This document shows positions 1 to 9,092 of a stretch of DNA of 22,980 nt, piece after piece. Each line of letters starts with the position of its first letter. The stretch's first letter is position 1. The notes below the pieces were generated by a model. That model was not told the DNA's origin. It was given only the letters and a program-made list of their open reading frames with translations, and made no database searches. A program made the position numbers and the translations under genes. This DNA comes from an uncultured Pseudomonadota bacterium (GTDB lineage: Bacteria > Pseudomonadota > Gammaproteobacteria > Burkholderiales > SG8-41), in contig CAMPGR010000046.1 of assembly GCA_946885605.1 (NCBI GenBank), forward strand, positions 1 to 22,980, given 5' to 3'.

Positions 1-1025
1 AGCCTGCCGCATCCATCCGCGCGCTCGTCGTGAATACGGGATACGCGAACGCGGGGACGGGGAGGGCGGGCGTCGCGGCGGCGCGTGAGGTCTGCAACGA
101 ACTTGCCGTGCTGCTCGGCTGTTCTTCGGCTCAGATAATGCCCTACTCTACGGGCGTCATCATGGAGCCGTTGCCGGTGGAGCGGATCGTGAACGGATTG
201 CCTGCGTGCATTGCCGATCTCGACACGCGTAACTGGCTACCCGCCGCTCAGGCCATCATGACGACCGATACCCTTCCGAAAGCGGTATCCCGGCGTGCCT
301 CGATGGGCGGTACGAGCATTACCGTGACGGGCATCGCGAAAGGCGCCGGGATGATCCGTCCGAACATGGCGACGATGCTCGGCTTCGTCGCGACCGATGC
401 CCGTGTGAGCCTTCCGCTCCTGCGCACTGCGGTCGCGAGCGCAGCCGAACAGTCCTTCAACCGTATAACGGTCGACGGCGACACCTCTACCAATGACGCT
501 TTCATGCTCATCGCAACGGGCCGCGGCGGCATGCCGGAGATCGACAAAGCGGACAGCGCCGAGTACGGGGCGCTGCGCGAGGTGATCACCGGAGTCGCGG
601 TGGAACTCGCGCAGGCGATCATTCGCGATGCCGAAGGCGCGACGAAGTTCATCACCGTGCGCGTCGAGCGCGGGCGCGACGGCGAGGAGTGCCGGAAAGT
701 GGCTTATGCCGTGGCCCATTCGCCGCTCGTGAAGACCGCGTTCTTCGCCTCCGATCCCAATCTCGGGCGCATCCTGGCCGCCGTCGGCTACGCCGGCATC
801 GCGGATCTCGATGTGGAGAAGGTCGATCTCCACCTGAACGATGTGCTCGTCGTGCGGAACGGCAGCCGCTACGCGGGCTACTCGGAGGAGGACGGGCAAC
901 GCGTGATGAAGGGAGCCGAAATCAGCGTGCGCATTGTACTCAACCGCGGCAGCGCTGCCGAACAGGTGTGGACGTGCGACCTCTCGCACGACTACGTCAC
1001 CATCAACGCCGATTACCGCAGCTGA
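1..1025 (+). CDS. argJ: Bifunctional ornithine acetyltransferase / N-acetylglutamate synthase, 5' end missing
   Basis: This enzyme transfers the acetyl group of N-acetylornithine to glutamate, and usually can also acetylate glutamate from acetyl-CoA. It thereby closes the acetyl cycle of arginine synthesis in the cytoplasm. The reading frame is open from base 3, so the N-terminal part lies outside the window; a GTG at 30 is internal (the protein reads [15 protein letters not shown] across it). The self-cleavage motif ATML is present in PNMATMLGF, with the nucleophile Thr codon at 372-374. The C-terminus ends in NADYRS, as is usual for the family. The gene is intact in the visible part. The next gene starts two bases after its stop codon, suggesting co-transcription. 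Confidence 0.96.
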   Translation, partial: PAASIRALVVNTGYANAGTGRAGVAAAREVCNELAVLLGCSSAQIMPYSTGVIMEPLPVERIVNGLPACIADLDTRNWLPAAQAIMTTDTLPKAVSRRASMGGTSITVTGIAKGAGMIRPNMATMLGFVATDARVSLPLLRTAVASAAEQSFNRITVDGDTSTNDAFMLIATGRGGMPEIDKADSAEYGALREVITGVAVELAQAIIRDAEGATKFITVRVERGRDGEECRKVAYAVAHSPLVKTAFFASDPNLGRILAAVGYAGIADLDVEKVDLHLNDVLVVRNGSRYAGYSEEDGQRVMKGAEISVRIVLNRGSAAEQVWTCDLSHDYVTINADYRS

Positions 1026-1027
1026 GC

Positions 1028-1915
1028 ATGAACGACTATTCCAATCTCGTGGGGCGGGTGGAGATGCTGGTGAGCCGCCTCGAGCGCGCGCTCGCCTCCG
1101 AGCCGAGGGCGACCGACTGGAAGGCATCGATCGCCTTCCGCTGGCGCAAGCGCGACGCTCGCGGGGCGATCGAGCCGGTGCGCAACGTCCATCGGATCGA
1201 GCTGAAGGACCTTCGCGGTATCGACGAGCAGAAGGCGCTCGTCGAGCAGAACACGCGCCAGTTCGTGGAGGGCTACCCCGCGAACAACGTTCTGCTCACC
1301 GGCGCACGCGGCACCGGGAAGTCCTCGCTTGTGAAGGCGCTCCTCAACAAGTACGCGCCGCGCGGCCTGCGCGTCGTCGAGGTCGAGAAGCGCGATATGG
1401 TGGATCTGCCGGAAATCGTCGACTGGATCTGCAATCGCCCGGAGCGTTTCATACTCTATTGCGACGATCTCTCGTTCGACGCCGACGAGCCGGGTTACAA
1501 GGCTTTGAAGGTCGTGCTGGACGGCTCCGTTGCCGCGGCTTCCGAGAACTGCTTGATCTACGCCACCTCCAACCGCCGGCATCTGATGCCCGAGTTCATG
1601 CAGGAGAACCTCGAGTACCGCCATGTGGGAGAGGAGATCCACCCGGGCGAGACCTCCGAAGAAAAGGTTTCGCTCTCCGAGCGCTTCGGCTTGTGGGTGT
1701 CCTTCTATCCCTTCGACCAGGACGAGTATCTGAAGATCGTCGCGGTGTGGCTGGAGCACTTCAAAGCGCCCGCCGGGGATGCGGAAGCCGTCCGGCGCGC
1801 CGCTCTGCAATGGGCGCTGCAACGCGGCTCGCGCAGCGGCCGCGTCGCGTGGCAGTTCGCGCGCGATTGGGCGGGCCGGCAGCGGCTCAAAAGCGAGGGC
1901 AGCAGGCGCAAGTGA
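1028..1915 (+). CDS. DUF815-family AAA-type ATPase
   Basis: This is a 295-residue cytoplasmic ATPase of the DUF815 family, whose biochemical role is not established. A Walker A motif, GARGTGKS, lies at residues 92-99. A Walker B-like stretch, FILYCDDLSF, lies at about 141-150 with Asp146/Asp147, and a sensor-like ATSNRR follows at about 179-184. The ATG at 1028 follows the argJ stop by two bases. The downstream Nudix/ThiE gene starts with GTG at 1912, overlapping this stop as GTGA, so the three genes are probably translated from one message. This position beside argJ and mutT is, as I recall, common in betaproteobacteria. Family assignment is confident; function is not inferred. Confidence 0.9.
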   Translation: MNDYSNLVGRVEMLVSRLERALASEPRATDWKASIAFRWRKRDARGAIEPVRNVHRIELKDLRGIDEQKALVEQNTRQFVEGYPANNVLLTGARGTGKSSLVKALLNKYAPRGLRVVEVEKRDMVDLPEIVDWICNRPERFILYCDDLSFDADEPGYKALKVVLDGSVAAASENCLIYATSNRRHLMPEFMQENLEYRHVGEEIHPGETSEEKVSLSERFGLWVSFYPFDQDEYLKIVAVWLEHFKAPAGDAEAVRRAALQWALQRGSRSGRVAWQFARDWAGRQRLKSEGSRRK

Positions 1916-2853
1916 GGCCCGGGCGGCGCATCGACGTTGCCGCAGCGGTCGTAATGAAGGATGACGGCCGCTTTCTCCTCGCCCAGCGCCCGCCAGGCAA
2001 ACCGTATGCGGGCTACTGGGAATTTCCCGGCGGCAAGGTGGAGGACGGGGAATCCGCGCAGGAGGCGCTCTTCCGCGAGCTGCACGAGGAGCTCGGCATC
2101 GAGGTCGAGCGCGCGTATCCGTGGATCACGCGCGATTACGATTACGAGCACGCGGCGGTGCGCCTGCGTTTCTTCCGCGTCGTTGCGTGGCACGGCGCGC
2201 CGCATGGGAGGGAAGCGCAGGCCTTTGCCTGGCAGTCGCCGCACCGGCTGACCGTCTCGCCGCTGCTGCCTGCCAACGGGCCTGTGCTGCGCGCGCTCGA
2301 ATTGCCGTCGATCTACGGCATCACGCATGCGGTCGCCTTGGGAGCCGGGGAATTCATGAAGCGCGCCGAGCGCGCGCTGGCGGCGGGACTGCGGCTCGTC
2401 CAGTTCCGGGAGCCGGCGCTTGCCGAACCCGAGGAGGCGACTCTGGCGCGCAGCTTCATCGCAATGGCGCACCGTTACGGCGCCCGGGTGTTGTTCAACG
2501 GTGAGGTGGCACGCGCGCGCGAACTCGGAGCCGATGGGGTACATCTCAACTCCGCGCGCCTCGCGAAGCTCGACTCGCGTCCCGACATGCCTTGGGTCGG
2601 CGCCTCGTGCCACAACGCCGCAGAGCTGCAACGCGCGGTTAGCCTGGGCGCGGATTTCATCGTCCTAGGTCCGGTGCTCCCGACGCCGAGTCATCCCGGT
2701 GCCGCGATACTCGGTTGGGAAGGTTTCGCTTCGTTGATCCGTGATTTCCCGCTGCCGGTGTATGCGCTCGGCGGGATGGGCAGGCGCGACTGCGCGCGCG
2801 CCTGGCAGGCGGGGGCGCACGGGGTCAGCATGATGCGCGGCGCGTGGACATAG
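1912..2853 (+). CDS. Nudix hydrolase (MutT-like) fused to a degenerate ThiE domain
   Basis: This is a 313-residue two-domain protein. Residues 41-63 carry a complete Nudix box (G41, E47, R55-E56, E59-E60, G62), so the N-terminal half should hydrolyse oxidised nucleotides such as 8-oxo-dGTP, or related substrates. Residues about 133-313 are a thiamine-phosphate-synthase (ThiE) fold with QFRE, GVHL and LGPVLPT motifs. However, residues known to matter in Bacillus subtilis ThiE are changed: the Lys after QFRE is Pro168, the Asp after Asn196 is Gly197, and the Lys in the GP-x-PT loop is His261. The ThiE half is therefore probably not a working TMP synthase. I chose the GTG at 1912 because it overlaps the upstream stop and gives the usual fusion length. 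The gene converges on yacG. Confidence 0.9.
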   Translation: MRPGRRIDVAAAVVMKDDGRFLLAQRPPGKPYAGYWEFPGGKVEDGESAQEALFRELHEELGIEVERAYPWITRDYDYEHAAVRLRFFRVVAWHGAPHGREAQAFAWQSPHRLTVSPLLPANGPVLRALELPSIYGITHAVALGAGEFMKRAERALAAGLRLVQFREPALAEPEEATLARSFIAMAHRYGARVLFNGEVARARELGADGVHLNSARLAKLDSRPDMPWVGASCHNAAELQRAVSLGADFIVLGPVLPTPSHPGAAILGWEGFASLIRDFPLPVYALGGMGRRDCARAWQAGAHGVSMMRGAWT

Positions 2854-2868
2854 CGCCAAGCCCGAAGC

Positions 2869-3069
2869 TCAACGCTCCTCGCCGTGCCCGCCCGTTTCGG
2901 GCTCCTCCTTGTCGTCCACCACGGGCACGCGATACGACTCCGAGGCCCAGGCGCCGAGGTCGATCATCTTGCAGCGCTCGGAACAGAACGGACGGTAGGG
3001 ATTGGACTTGTCCCATGGGGCCGTCTTCCCGCACTGGGGACAATTCACCATGCGTGGCTTGCGTTGCAT
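2869..3069 (-). CDS. yacG: DNA gyrase inhibitor YacG, small zinc protein
   Basis: This is a 66-residue protein with two Cys pairs, CPQC and CSERC, around a short conserved core ([15 protein letters not shown]), which is the YacG zinc-finger signature. In E. coli YacG binds GyrB and inhibits gyrase. It starts seven bases after the zapD stop and is probably co-transcribed with coaE-zapD. A second ATG seven codons in (at 3051, MVNCPQC) could equally be the start; neither has a strong Shine-Dalgarno sequence. The tail is acidic and low in complexity, as usual. Confidence 0.93.
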   Translation of the reverse strand: MQRKPRMVNCPQCGKTAPWDKSNPYRPFCSERCKMIDLGAWASESYRVPVVDDKEEPETGGHGEER

Positions 3070-3076
3070 GCGGGGA

Positions 3077-3832
3077 CTACAGACTGCAGAAGGTCAGCTC
3101 GAATTCGACGTCGGTGTCCGCGGCGCGTGGCCGCTGACCGCCTTCCTGGGTGGTGAAACGTATGTTGAGCGCGTACTTGTTGGCGCTGATTTCCGGTACG
3201 CAATTGTATTCCTGCGCGAGCGAGATGCGCAGCATCTGCGCCACGCGGCCCGCCATCATCTGCTGATAGACCCCCTGGTAGGCGACCTGCGATGAGGTTT
3301 TGCCCGATTCGCGCAGCAGCCGCAGCACGATGGCTATCGCATCGCGGATCGGGAGAAACGGCGCAACCCACTGCTCGAGGTCGCGGCGGCGCTGCTCCGC
3401 GCCCTGCTGCAGCCAGTAGTGGTACGAAGGCAGATCGAATTCGCACGCGCCGCCCGGAATATTGGTGCGTTGCTTGATGCTCATCAGCCAGTCGTTCTCG
3501 CGCAGCTCCTGGCCGATTTTTCCCGAAGCCTGAAAAAGGCGCGTCGAGGACTGATCGATCTGCCACACCACGCTGTCGAGCGCCCTCTCGGAAATCTCGG
3601 GATTGCCGCGCAGCGATTCGAGCGTCTGTTTCTGGCGTTCCAGTTCCTGCAGGAGGTCCGACTTGAGGTCAGCGCGGCTCGACACTTCCAGAATCTCGAA
3701 AACAGAGAGCAGCGCGACGTGATGCTCGAGCGGCTCGGCCTTGGCGAGAAAGTACTCCGTGCGATCGTACAGGTCCTCGAGGCGCAACAACGTGCGTACG
3801 CGCTCGCTTAGCGGATACTCATAGCTGATCAC
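3077..3832 (-). CDS. zapD: Cell division protein ZapD (YacF), FtsZ-ring bundling factor
   Basis: This is a 251-residue soluble protein recognised as ZapD/DUF1342 from its N-terminus ([19 protein letters not shown]) and the central [11 protein letters not shown] block. ZapD crosslinks FtsZ filaments at midcell. The N-terminal half is predominantly helical and charged; the C-terminal part is beta-rich ([11 protein letters not shown]). Length is typical. It lies between coaE and yacG, an order shared by many beta- and gammaproteobacteria. The 86-bp gap after coaE is relatively AT-rich and could hold its own promoter, but I could not define one. Confidence 0.95.
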   Translation of the reverse strand: MISYEYPLSERVRTLLRLEDLYDRTEYFLAKAEPLEHHVALLSVFEILEVSSRADLKSDLLQELERQKQTLESLRGNPEISERALDSVVWQIDQSSTRLFQASGKIGQELRENDWLMSIKQRTNIPGGACEFDLPSYHYWLQQGAEQRRRDLEQWVAPFLPIRDAIAIVLRLLRESGKTSSQVAYQGVYQQMMAGRVAQMLRISLAQEYNCVPEISANKYALNIRFTTQEGGQRPRAADTDVEFELTFCSL

Positions 3833-3918
3833 AGCGCCCGGAACCGTCGCGTTGGGGTGAAAACTGCGGCTAAGTATTCACCAAAGCCCGCAAAAAATAA
3901 AGGTTTCATTGGCGTTCT

Positions 3919-4563
3919 TTAGGGTTTGCCTGAAGAAGCGGAGGTCTTGCGGACGTGCTCGGACGCAGCCGCGAGGTACTTCTGGTGCAGCGCTTCCACA
4001 TCCCGGCGCAACGTATCGAGATCCGCGTCGTTGCGCAGCACGTCATCCGCTGCGGCGAGGCGGGCCGCGCGCGGGAGCTGCGCCCCCATGATCGCCTGGA
4101 CTTCCGCCGGCGCGAGGCCGCTCCTCCGGGCGGTGCGCGCGATCTGCTGCGCCTCATCACAATCGACCACGAGCACGCGCCTGACGATGTCCCGGTACGC
4201 CCCCGTTTCGAGCAGGAGCGGCACGACGAGGATCACGTAGGGGGCGCGGGCTGCGGCGATGCGCTCGCGCGCCGCCTTGCGTATGAGCGGGTGCAGAATC
4301 CCCTCGAGCGCTGCCTTTGCCGCGGGGTCGCGAAAGACGCGTTCGCGCATCTTCGCGCGATCGAGCGCGCCCTCGGGCGTGACGTACTCCGCGCCGAATT
4401 CGCGCGCGATTTCGGGCACGGCAACGCCGCCCGGCCCGGTGAGCTCACGCGAGATTTCGTCGGTATCGACCACCACGGTGCCGAGCGCTTCGAAGATTTT
4501 CGCCGCGCTCGACTTGCCGCAGCCGATGCCGCCCGTCAAGCCGACGCAGTACGGCTCTTGCAT
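3919..4563 (-). CDS. coaE: Dephospho-CoA kinase
   Basis: CoaE phosphorylates the 3'-OH of dephospho-CoA with ATP, the last step of coenzyme A synthesis, in the cytoplasm. The protein is 214 residues with a P-loop GGIGCGKS at residues 11-18, the VDTDEISREL block close behind, and the HPLIR motif near the middle, all typical. Its ATG overlaps the pilD stop codon as ATGA, so the two are translationally coupled. The C-terminus is slightly extended and Ser/Lys rich. No defects are seen. Confidence 0.96.
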   Translation of the reverse strand: MQEPYCVGLTGGIGCGKSSAAKIFEALGTVVVDTDEISRELTGPGGVAVPEIAREFGAEYVTPEGALDRAKMRERVFRDPAAKAALEGILHPLIRKAARERIAAARAPYVILVVPLLLETGAYRDIVRRVLVVDCDEAQQIARTARRSGLAPAEVQAIMGAQLPRAARLAAADDVLRNDADLDTLRRDVEALHQKYLAAASEHVRKTSASSGKP

Positions 4564-5414
4564 CAGAAAAGCTCGAGATACCGGGTGTTGATCGCACCGC
4601 CGTGAAAGAGTGCGATCACCCCGGCGATCGCCAGGTACGGGCCGAACGGTATGGGCATGTGCCGCTCACGACGCGCGAAAACAATGAGGGCGATACCGAT
4701 CACCGCGCCTACGAATGAAGACAGCAGGATGACGAGCGGCAGCGCCTTCCAGCCGAGCCAGGCGCCGATCGCGGCGAGCAGCTTGAAGTCGCCGTAGCCC
4801 ATGCCTTCCTTGCCGGTTGCAAGCTTGTAGAGCCAGAACACCGACCACAGCGCGAGATAGCCCGCTGCCGCGCCGATCACCGCGGAGCGCAGGTCCGTGA
4901 AGACGCCGAAAACGTTGAAGACCAGGCCCGTCCACAGAAGGAGGAGCGTGATGTTATCCGGGAGATAAAACGTGTCGAGATCGATGAACGCGAGCGCAAC
5001 CATGGCCCAGCAGAAGAGGAGCGCGCCCAGCGTCGCCGCGCTCAAGCCAAAGCGCCACGCGACGTAGCCGCTCAGGAGTCCCGCCAGAGCTTCGACGAAT
5101 GGATAGCGCGGCGAAATTCGCGTCTTGCAGGAAGAACAGCGGCCGCGCAACAGGAAATAGCTGACGAGCGGAATGTTCTCGCGCGCGGTGATCGCGTGCC
5201 CGCAACCGGGACAGCGCGAGGGCGGCAGGACGAGATCGTAACGCTCCTCCCCGGGCGCTTCCGTGCCGGCGATCTCGGCGCACTCCAGCCGCCACTGGCG
5301 TTCCAGCATTCGCGGCAGCCGGTGAATCACCACGTTGAGGAAGCTGCCCACGCAGAGGCCGAGGACTACGGCGACCGCCGTGAAGTAGTGAGGATCGTTC
5401 AGAAACGACAGCAC
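4563..5414 (-). CDS. pilD: Type IV prepilin peptidase / N-methyltransferase
   Basis: This is an inner-membrane aspartic protease that cleaves the leader of type IV pilins and type II secretion pseudopilins and N-methylates the new end. The protein is 283 residues. A cytoplasmic loop carries two Cys pairs (C68/C71 and C93/C96), the zinc-binding form of the family. The two catalytic Asp motifs are FIDLD (D145/D147) and GYGDF (D209), and about seven hydrophobic segments follow the first residue block. It lies downstream of pilC with a 112-bp gap and overlaps coaE by one base. It is complete. Confidence 0.96.
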   Translation of the reverse strand: MLSFLNDPHYFTAVAVVLGLCVGSFLNVVIHRLPRMLERQWRLECAEIAGTEAPGEERYDLVLPPSRCPGCGHAITARENIPLVSYFLLRGRCSSCKTRISPRYPFVEALAGLLSGYVAWRFGLSAATLGALLFCWAMVALAFIDLDTFYLPDNITLLLLWTGLVFNVFGVFTDLRSAVIGAAAGYLALWSVFWLYKLATGKEGMGYGDFKLLAAIGAWLGWKALPLVILLSSFVGAVIGIALIVFARRERHMPIPFGPYLAIAGVIALFHGGAINTRYLELF

Positions 5415-5526
5415 AGCGCTCCGATACGGGTCAGCGCAAGATCATCAGGCGGGGGCGCTTGCAGGGAGCGGACGCGGCGAGCGGGGGAAGCGGTGCGTCC
5501 CCCATCGTGACCTCGAAATGCACCGG

Positions 5527-6756
5527 CTACACCACCGCGCCGAGCTTGAAGATCGGCAGATACATGGCGATCACCATGCCGCCGATCAGCGTGCCGAGCA
5601 CCACCATGATCATGGGCTCCATCAAGCTCGAAAGCGCTTCGACGGCGTCGTCCACTTCCTGCTCGAAATAGTCCGCCACCTTGGAGAGCATGGAATCGAG
5701 CGCGCCCGACTCTTCCCCGATCGCCACCATCTGGATCACCATGTTGGGGAATACGTCCGTGCCCTGCATGGCGGACGTGAGGCTCGAGCCGGTCGCGACT
5801 TCCGACTGGATCTTCTTCGTCGCGACAAAATACTCGTGGTTCCCCGACGCGCCGGCCACCGAATCGAGCGCCTCGACGAGCGGCACACCGGCCGCGAACA
5901 TCGTGGAGAGCGTGCGCGTCCAGCGCGCGATCGAAGACTTGCGCACGAGATCGCCGAAGACCGGTATCCGGAGCATCACCCGGTCCATGAAGATCTGCAT
6001 CTTCTCGGAGCGCTTCCAGGTCCAGAAGAACGCGTAGGCGGCGCCGAAGATCCCGCCAAATATCGCGTACCAGTACTGCACGAAGAAGTCCGAAATCGCC
6101 ATCACGAGCAGCGTGGGGCCGGGCAGATCGGCGCCGAAACTCGTGAAGACCTGCTTGAAGGCGGGAATCACGAAAATCATGATGATCGCCGTGATGATGA
6201 ACGCCACCACGACGATCGACAGCGGGTAGAACAGAGCGGACTTGATCTTGCTCTTGATCGCGAGGATTTTTTCCTTGTAGGTCGCAAGGCGATCGAGCAG
6301 GCTGTCGAGAATACCGGCGGCCTCCCCCGCGCCAATCAGGTTGCAGTAGAGCGCATCGAAATAGAGCGGGTGCTTCTCGAATGCCTGCTTCAAGCTCGAA
6401 CCCGTTTCCACTTCCGTGCGGATATCGAGCAGCAGACGCGACACGCGCGGATTGCTGTGCCCCTTGCCGACGATGTCGAACGCCTGTAGGAGCGGCACGC
6501 CGGACTTCATCATGGTCGCGAGCTGCCGCGTGAAAAACGTGATGTCCTTGTCGGTGATGGACCTGCCGCCGCCGAGCTTCTGCTTCTTGACTTCGACGGC
6601 CTTGATGCCCTGCCGGCGCAGCGTGGCATTGACCTGCGCCTCTCCGCTCGCGCGCATCTCGCCGCGTACCGTCTTGCCGGTTTTGTCCTGACCGACCCAG
6701 GTGAAATTGAATTCCTTGACTTCCGGCTTCTTTACGGCCGCAGCTGCTGTCGCCAT
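5527..6756 (-). CDS. pilC: Type IV pilus inner-membrane platform protein PilC
   Basis: This is a 409-residue polytopic protein with two tandem T2SSF domains. Each contains the TRQLATMMKSG / TRTLSTMFAAG-type opening and a GEESGALD or GAGEAAGILD motif. Three main membrane segments lie at about residues 175-200, 225-250 and 380-402. PilC anchors the pilus assembly ATPases PilB and PilT at the inner membrane. An Ala-rich start follows a G-rich Shine-Dalgarno-like run at about 6762-6768 (minus strand). pilB, usually immediately upstream of pilC, is absent here; the upstream neighbour is a CorC-like gene. Confidence 0.95.
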   Translation of the reverse strand: MATAAAAVKKPEVKEFNFTWVGQDKTGKTVRGEMRASGEAQVNATLRRQGIKAVEVKKQKLGGGRSITDKDITFFTRQLATMMKSGVPLLQAFDIVGKGHSNPRVSRLLLDIRTEVETGSSLKQAFEKHPLYFDALYCNLIGAGEAAGILDSLLDRLATYKEKILAIKSKIKSALFYPLSIVVVAFIITAIIMIFVIPAFKQVFTSFGADLPGPTLLVMAISDFFVQYWYAIFGGIFGAAYAFFWTWKRSEKMQIFMDRVMLRIPVFGDLVRKSSIARWTRTLSTMFAAGVPLVEALDSVAGASGNHEYFVATKKIQSEVATGSSLTSAMQGTDVFPNMVIQMVAIGEESGALDSMLSKVADYFEQEVDDAVEALSSLMEPMIMVVLGTLIGGMVIAMYLPIFKLGAVV

Positions 6757-6859
6757 GCAGATCCCCCCGATTCCCCCGTTACGCCAACAGGTTACGTGCG
6801 TTTGTTAACGGAATGATGCGCGCCTTGCCTACCTTTGTAAAGCCCACTGTGCCACAGAC

Positions 6860-8176
6860 TTACGCTGGTGTCGCGCCCGATTTCTCGGGTGATGGCGCGA
6901 GGATGCGAACCGCCTTGACGACCCGGTCCTGGGTCTGGACGATCTCGAGATAGTGGCCCGCGATCTTGAGGCTCGTGTTCGGCTCCGGGATGTCCTGCAG
7001 GTGCTCGAGGATGAGCCCGTTGAGCGTCTTCGGGCCGTCGAGCGGGAAGTGGAACCCGAGCTTGCGGTTGAGCTCGCGCAGGAGCGCCCCGCCTTCCACC
7101 AGGTAGCTGCCGTCGGGCTGGCGCTGGTAGCCGCGCGTCTGCAGGGGCGACTGTGTCGTGAACTCGCCGATGATTTCTTCGAGGATGTCCTCCAGCGTGA
7201 CGAGGCCCATCAGCTCGCCGTATTCGTCGACGACCAGGCTCACGCGGTCCTGCTGTTCCTGGAAATTCTGCAGCTGGGAAAAAAGCGGCGTCCCCGAGGG
7301 AATGAAGTAGGGCTGGCGCACGATTTCGGCCAGCGTTTCCTTCCTCAGCTCTCCGCGCTGCATCAGCGTGAGGGCGTTGCGCACGCGCAACGTCCCGACC
7401 ACCTCGTCGAGGCGGCCGTTGTAAACAAGCAGCCGGCGGTGGTAAGCGGTGGAAATCTGCTCGATCAGTTCCTCCAGTGGCGCCTCGAGGTTGATCGCCT
7501 CGATCTGGTTGCGCGGCACCATAACATCGTCGACCGTGGCCGCTTCGAGATCGAACAGGTTGACGAGGATCGACATGTGCTTCTTCGGCAGAACGTTTGA
7601 CGACTCCAGCACGATCGTGCGGATCTCCTCGAGCGACAGCGGCTGCGCGCCCGATTCCTGGTGGCGGATCCCGAGCAATCGCAGGAGCGGCTTGAGGACG
7701 GCGTCGGTCGATGCCGAGAGCAGCCGCACGAACGGCTCCGACACGGCGGCGAGTGTGCTCATCGGCCACGCCACCAGCCGGGCGATGGCCTCGGCGTTGT
7801 GCTGTCCAAGGCGCTTGGGCACGAGTTCGCCGATCACGATGGAAAAATAGGTGATGGCGAGCACGACGATGGCGGTCGACGTAATGCTGCTCACGCCGGG
7901 ATCGAGTCCCAGCGACTGAAACCACGCCGAGAGCCTGGGCGCGAAAGCCGCTTCGCCGACGATGCCGTTCAAGAGCCCGATGACCGTAATCCCGATCTGG
8001 ATCGTGGAGAGGAAGCGAGTGGGCTCCCTGCTCAACTTCACCGCAGCCGCGGCGAGCTTGTCCCCCTGGCTCGCGGCGGCCGCCAGCCGCGGCACGCGCA
8101 CGGTGAGCAATGCCACTTCGGACATCGCAAAAACGCCATTGATCAGTATGAGACCAGCGAGAATGAGGATTTCCAT
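6860..8176 (-). CDS. CNNM/CBS/CorC-HlyC-domain membrane protein (hemolysin family)
   Basis: This is a membrane protein with an N-terminal CNNM (DUF21) domain containing several hydrophobic helices (residues 1 to about 150). A CBS pair (VDDVMVPRNQIEAIN onwards) follows, then a C-terminal CorC_HlyC domain (DGSYLVEGGALLRELNR to the end). Members of this family act in magnesium or cobalt efflux or homeostasis; the 'hemolysin' name is historical. I chose the ATG at 8176 (MEILILAGLILING), giving 438 residues, because the protein then starts directly with the first membrane helix. The frame is open 20 codons further to 8236, with a basic leader that I consider less likely. It is followed by pilC on the same strand after about 100 bases. 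Confidence 0.88.
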   Translation of the reverse strand: MEILILAGLILINGVFAMSEVALLTVRVPRLAAAASQGDKLAAAAVKLSREPTRFLSTIQIGITVIGLLNGIVGEAAFAPRLSAWFQSLGLDPGVSSITSTAIVVLAITYFSIVIGELVPKRLGQHNAEAIARLVAWPMSTLAAVSEPFVRLLSASTDAVLKPLLRLLGIRHQESGAQPLSLEEIRTIVLESSNVLPKKHMSILVNLFDLEAATVDDVMVPRNQIEAINLEAPLEELIEQISTAYHRRLLVYNGRLDEVVGTLRVRNALTLMQRGELRKETLAEIVRQPYFIPSGTPLFSQLQNFQEQQDRVSLVVDEYGELMGLVTLEDILEEIIGEFTTQSPLQTRGYQRQPDGSYLVEGGALLRELNRKLGFHFPLDGPKTLNGLILEHLQDIPEPNTSLKIAGHYLEIVQTQDRVVKAVRILAPSPEKSGATPA

Positions 8177-8237
8177 GTTCCATCCCGTCATGCGCCGTGG
8201 CATGAGTATCGGTCGTGCAGCACGGAGCGTGCGCACT

Positions 8238-9065
8238 TCAGCTGCGGCCGAGAAGCACCTCCAGCACGAACTTGCTGCCGAGATACGCGAGGACCAGCGT
8301 GAGGAACCCGGCCAGCGTCCACCGCACCGCCACGCGCCCGCGCCAGCCGTAAACGTGCCGGCCCGCGAGCAGCGCTGCGAAGATGATCCACGAAAGTACG
8401 CCGAACACGGTCTTGTGCGTGAGCTGCGCGGGCTTGCCGAACAGCTCTTCCGAATAGACCACGCCGCTCACGAGCGTGAGCGTGAGCAGGATGAACCCCG
8501 CCCAGATGACGCGAAAGAGCACGGTTTCCATCGCAAGCAGCGGCGGCAGACGTTGCAGCATCTGGGGCAGCGCGCCGTCGTGCAGCCGGCGTTCGAGGAG
8601 CGCCATCAGAAGCACGTGCAGCGACGCGATCGTGAAGAGGCTGTAGGCGAGCATCGAAATCAGCAGGTGAAACTTGAAAGCGAGATATTCGGTGTTGGGC
8701 AGCGGCTTCAAGGAGGGAAAGATCGCCGGCAACAGCGAGGCGGCGGCGGCGACCGGCATGACGAGCGCCTGCAGGCCCTCGAGACGGTAGTAGAAGCTCG
8801 CGAGCCAGTAGATGAGTACTGTGAGCCAGAGTATTGCCGAGACCGCGTCGCCGACGCCGAGGTAAAGGCCCGGTCCGCCGAACATCGAATGCGCAAGGAG
8901 CGCAGTATGCAGGCCGAGCGGCACGAGCGTGGCGTAGTGTTCAGCCGCGCTCGATGCAAACCCTCCGGACGGCGCGCGCGCGCCGGCCCAGCGCGTGCGC
9001 CAGAAGTGATACCCCAGGCCTCCGTACAGCAAAGCGTTGACGATATAGGGTAAAATCCCCGGCAT
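8238..9065 (-). CDS. CcsA/YpjD-like integral membrane protein (cytochrome c assembly family)
   Basis: This is a 275-residue protein with about eight hydrophobic segments and the family's late motif THKTVFGVLSWIIFA. It belongs to the CcsA/CcmC/HemX superfamily and resembles the E. coli YpjD group, encoded beside ffh in many proteobacteria. Its exact function is unknown; haem-related transport is the usual guess for the superfamily. A GAGGGA Shine-Dalgarno sequence lies directly before the ATG at 9065. The gene is divergent from ffh with only 27 bases between the start codons. It is followed by the CNNM/CorC gene on the same strand. Confidence 0.87.
   Translation of the reverse strand: MPGILPYIVNALLYGGLGYHFWRTRWAGARAPSGGFASSAAEHYATLVPLGLHTALLAHSMFGGPGLYLGVGDAVSAILWLTVLIYWLASFYYRLEGLQALVMPVAAAASLLPAIFPSLKPLPNTEYLAFKFHLLISMLAYSLFTIASLHVLLMALLERRLHDGALPQMLQRLPPLLAMETVLFRVIWAGFILLTLTLVSGVVYSEELFGKPAQLTHKTVFGVLSWIIFAALLAGRHVYGWRGRVAVRWTLAGFLTLVLAYLGSKFVLEVLLGRS
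9051..9056 (+). promoter_or_regulatory. Candidate -10 box of the ffh promoter
   Basis: TAAAAT lies 36 bases before the ffh GTG, inside the beginning of the divergent ypjD-like gene. The same GTAAAATC octamer occurs before rpsP at 11461-11468. No convincing -35 box is found at normal spacing (a TTGACG at 9037 is too close), so this is tentative. Confidence 0.35.
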
Positions 9066-9092
9066 TCCCTCAGTTTACCTTATCGTCATTCC

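Noticed and set aside
5483..5503. A GGGGGA/TCCCCC hairpin between pilC and pilD.
   Set aside because: Only a six-base stem with a nine-base loop and no T tract; likely chance in GC-rich DNA.
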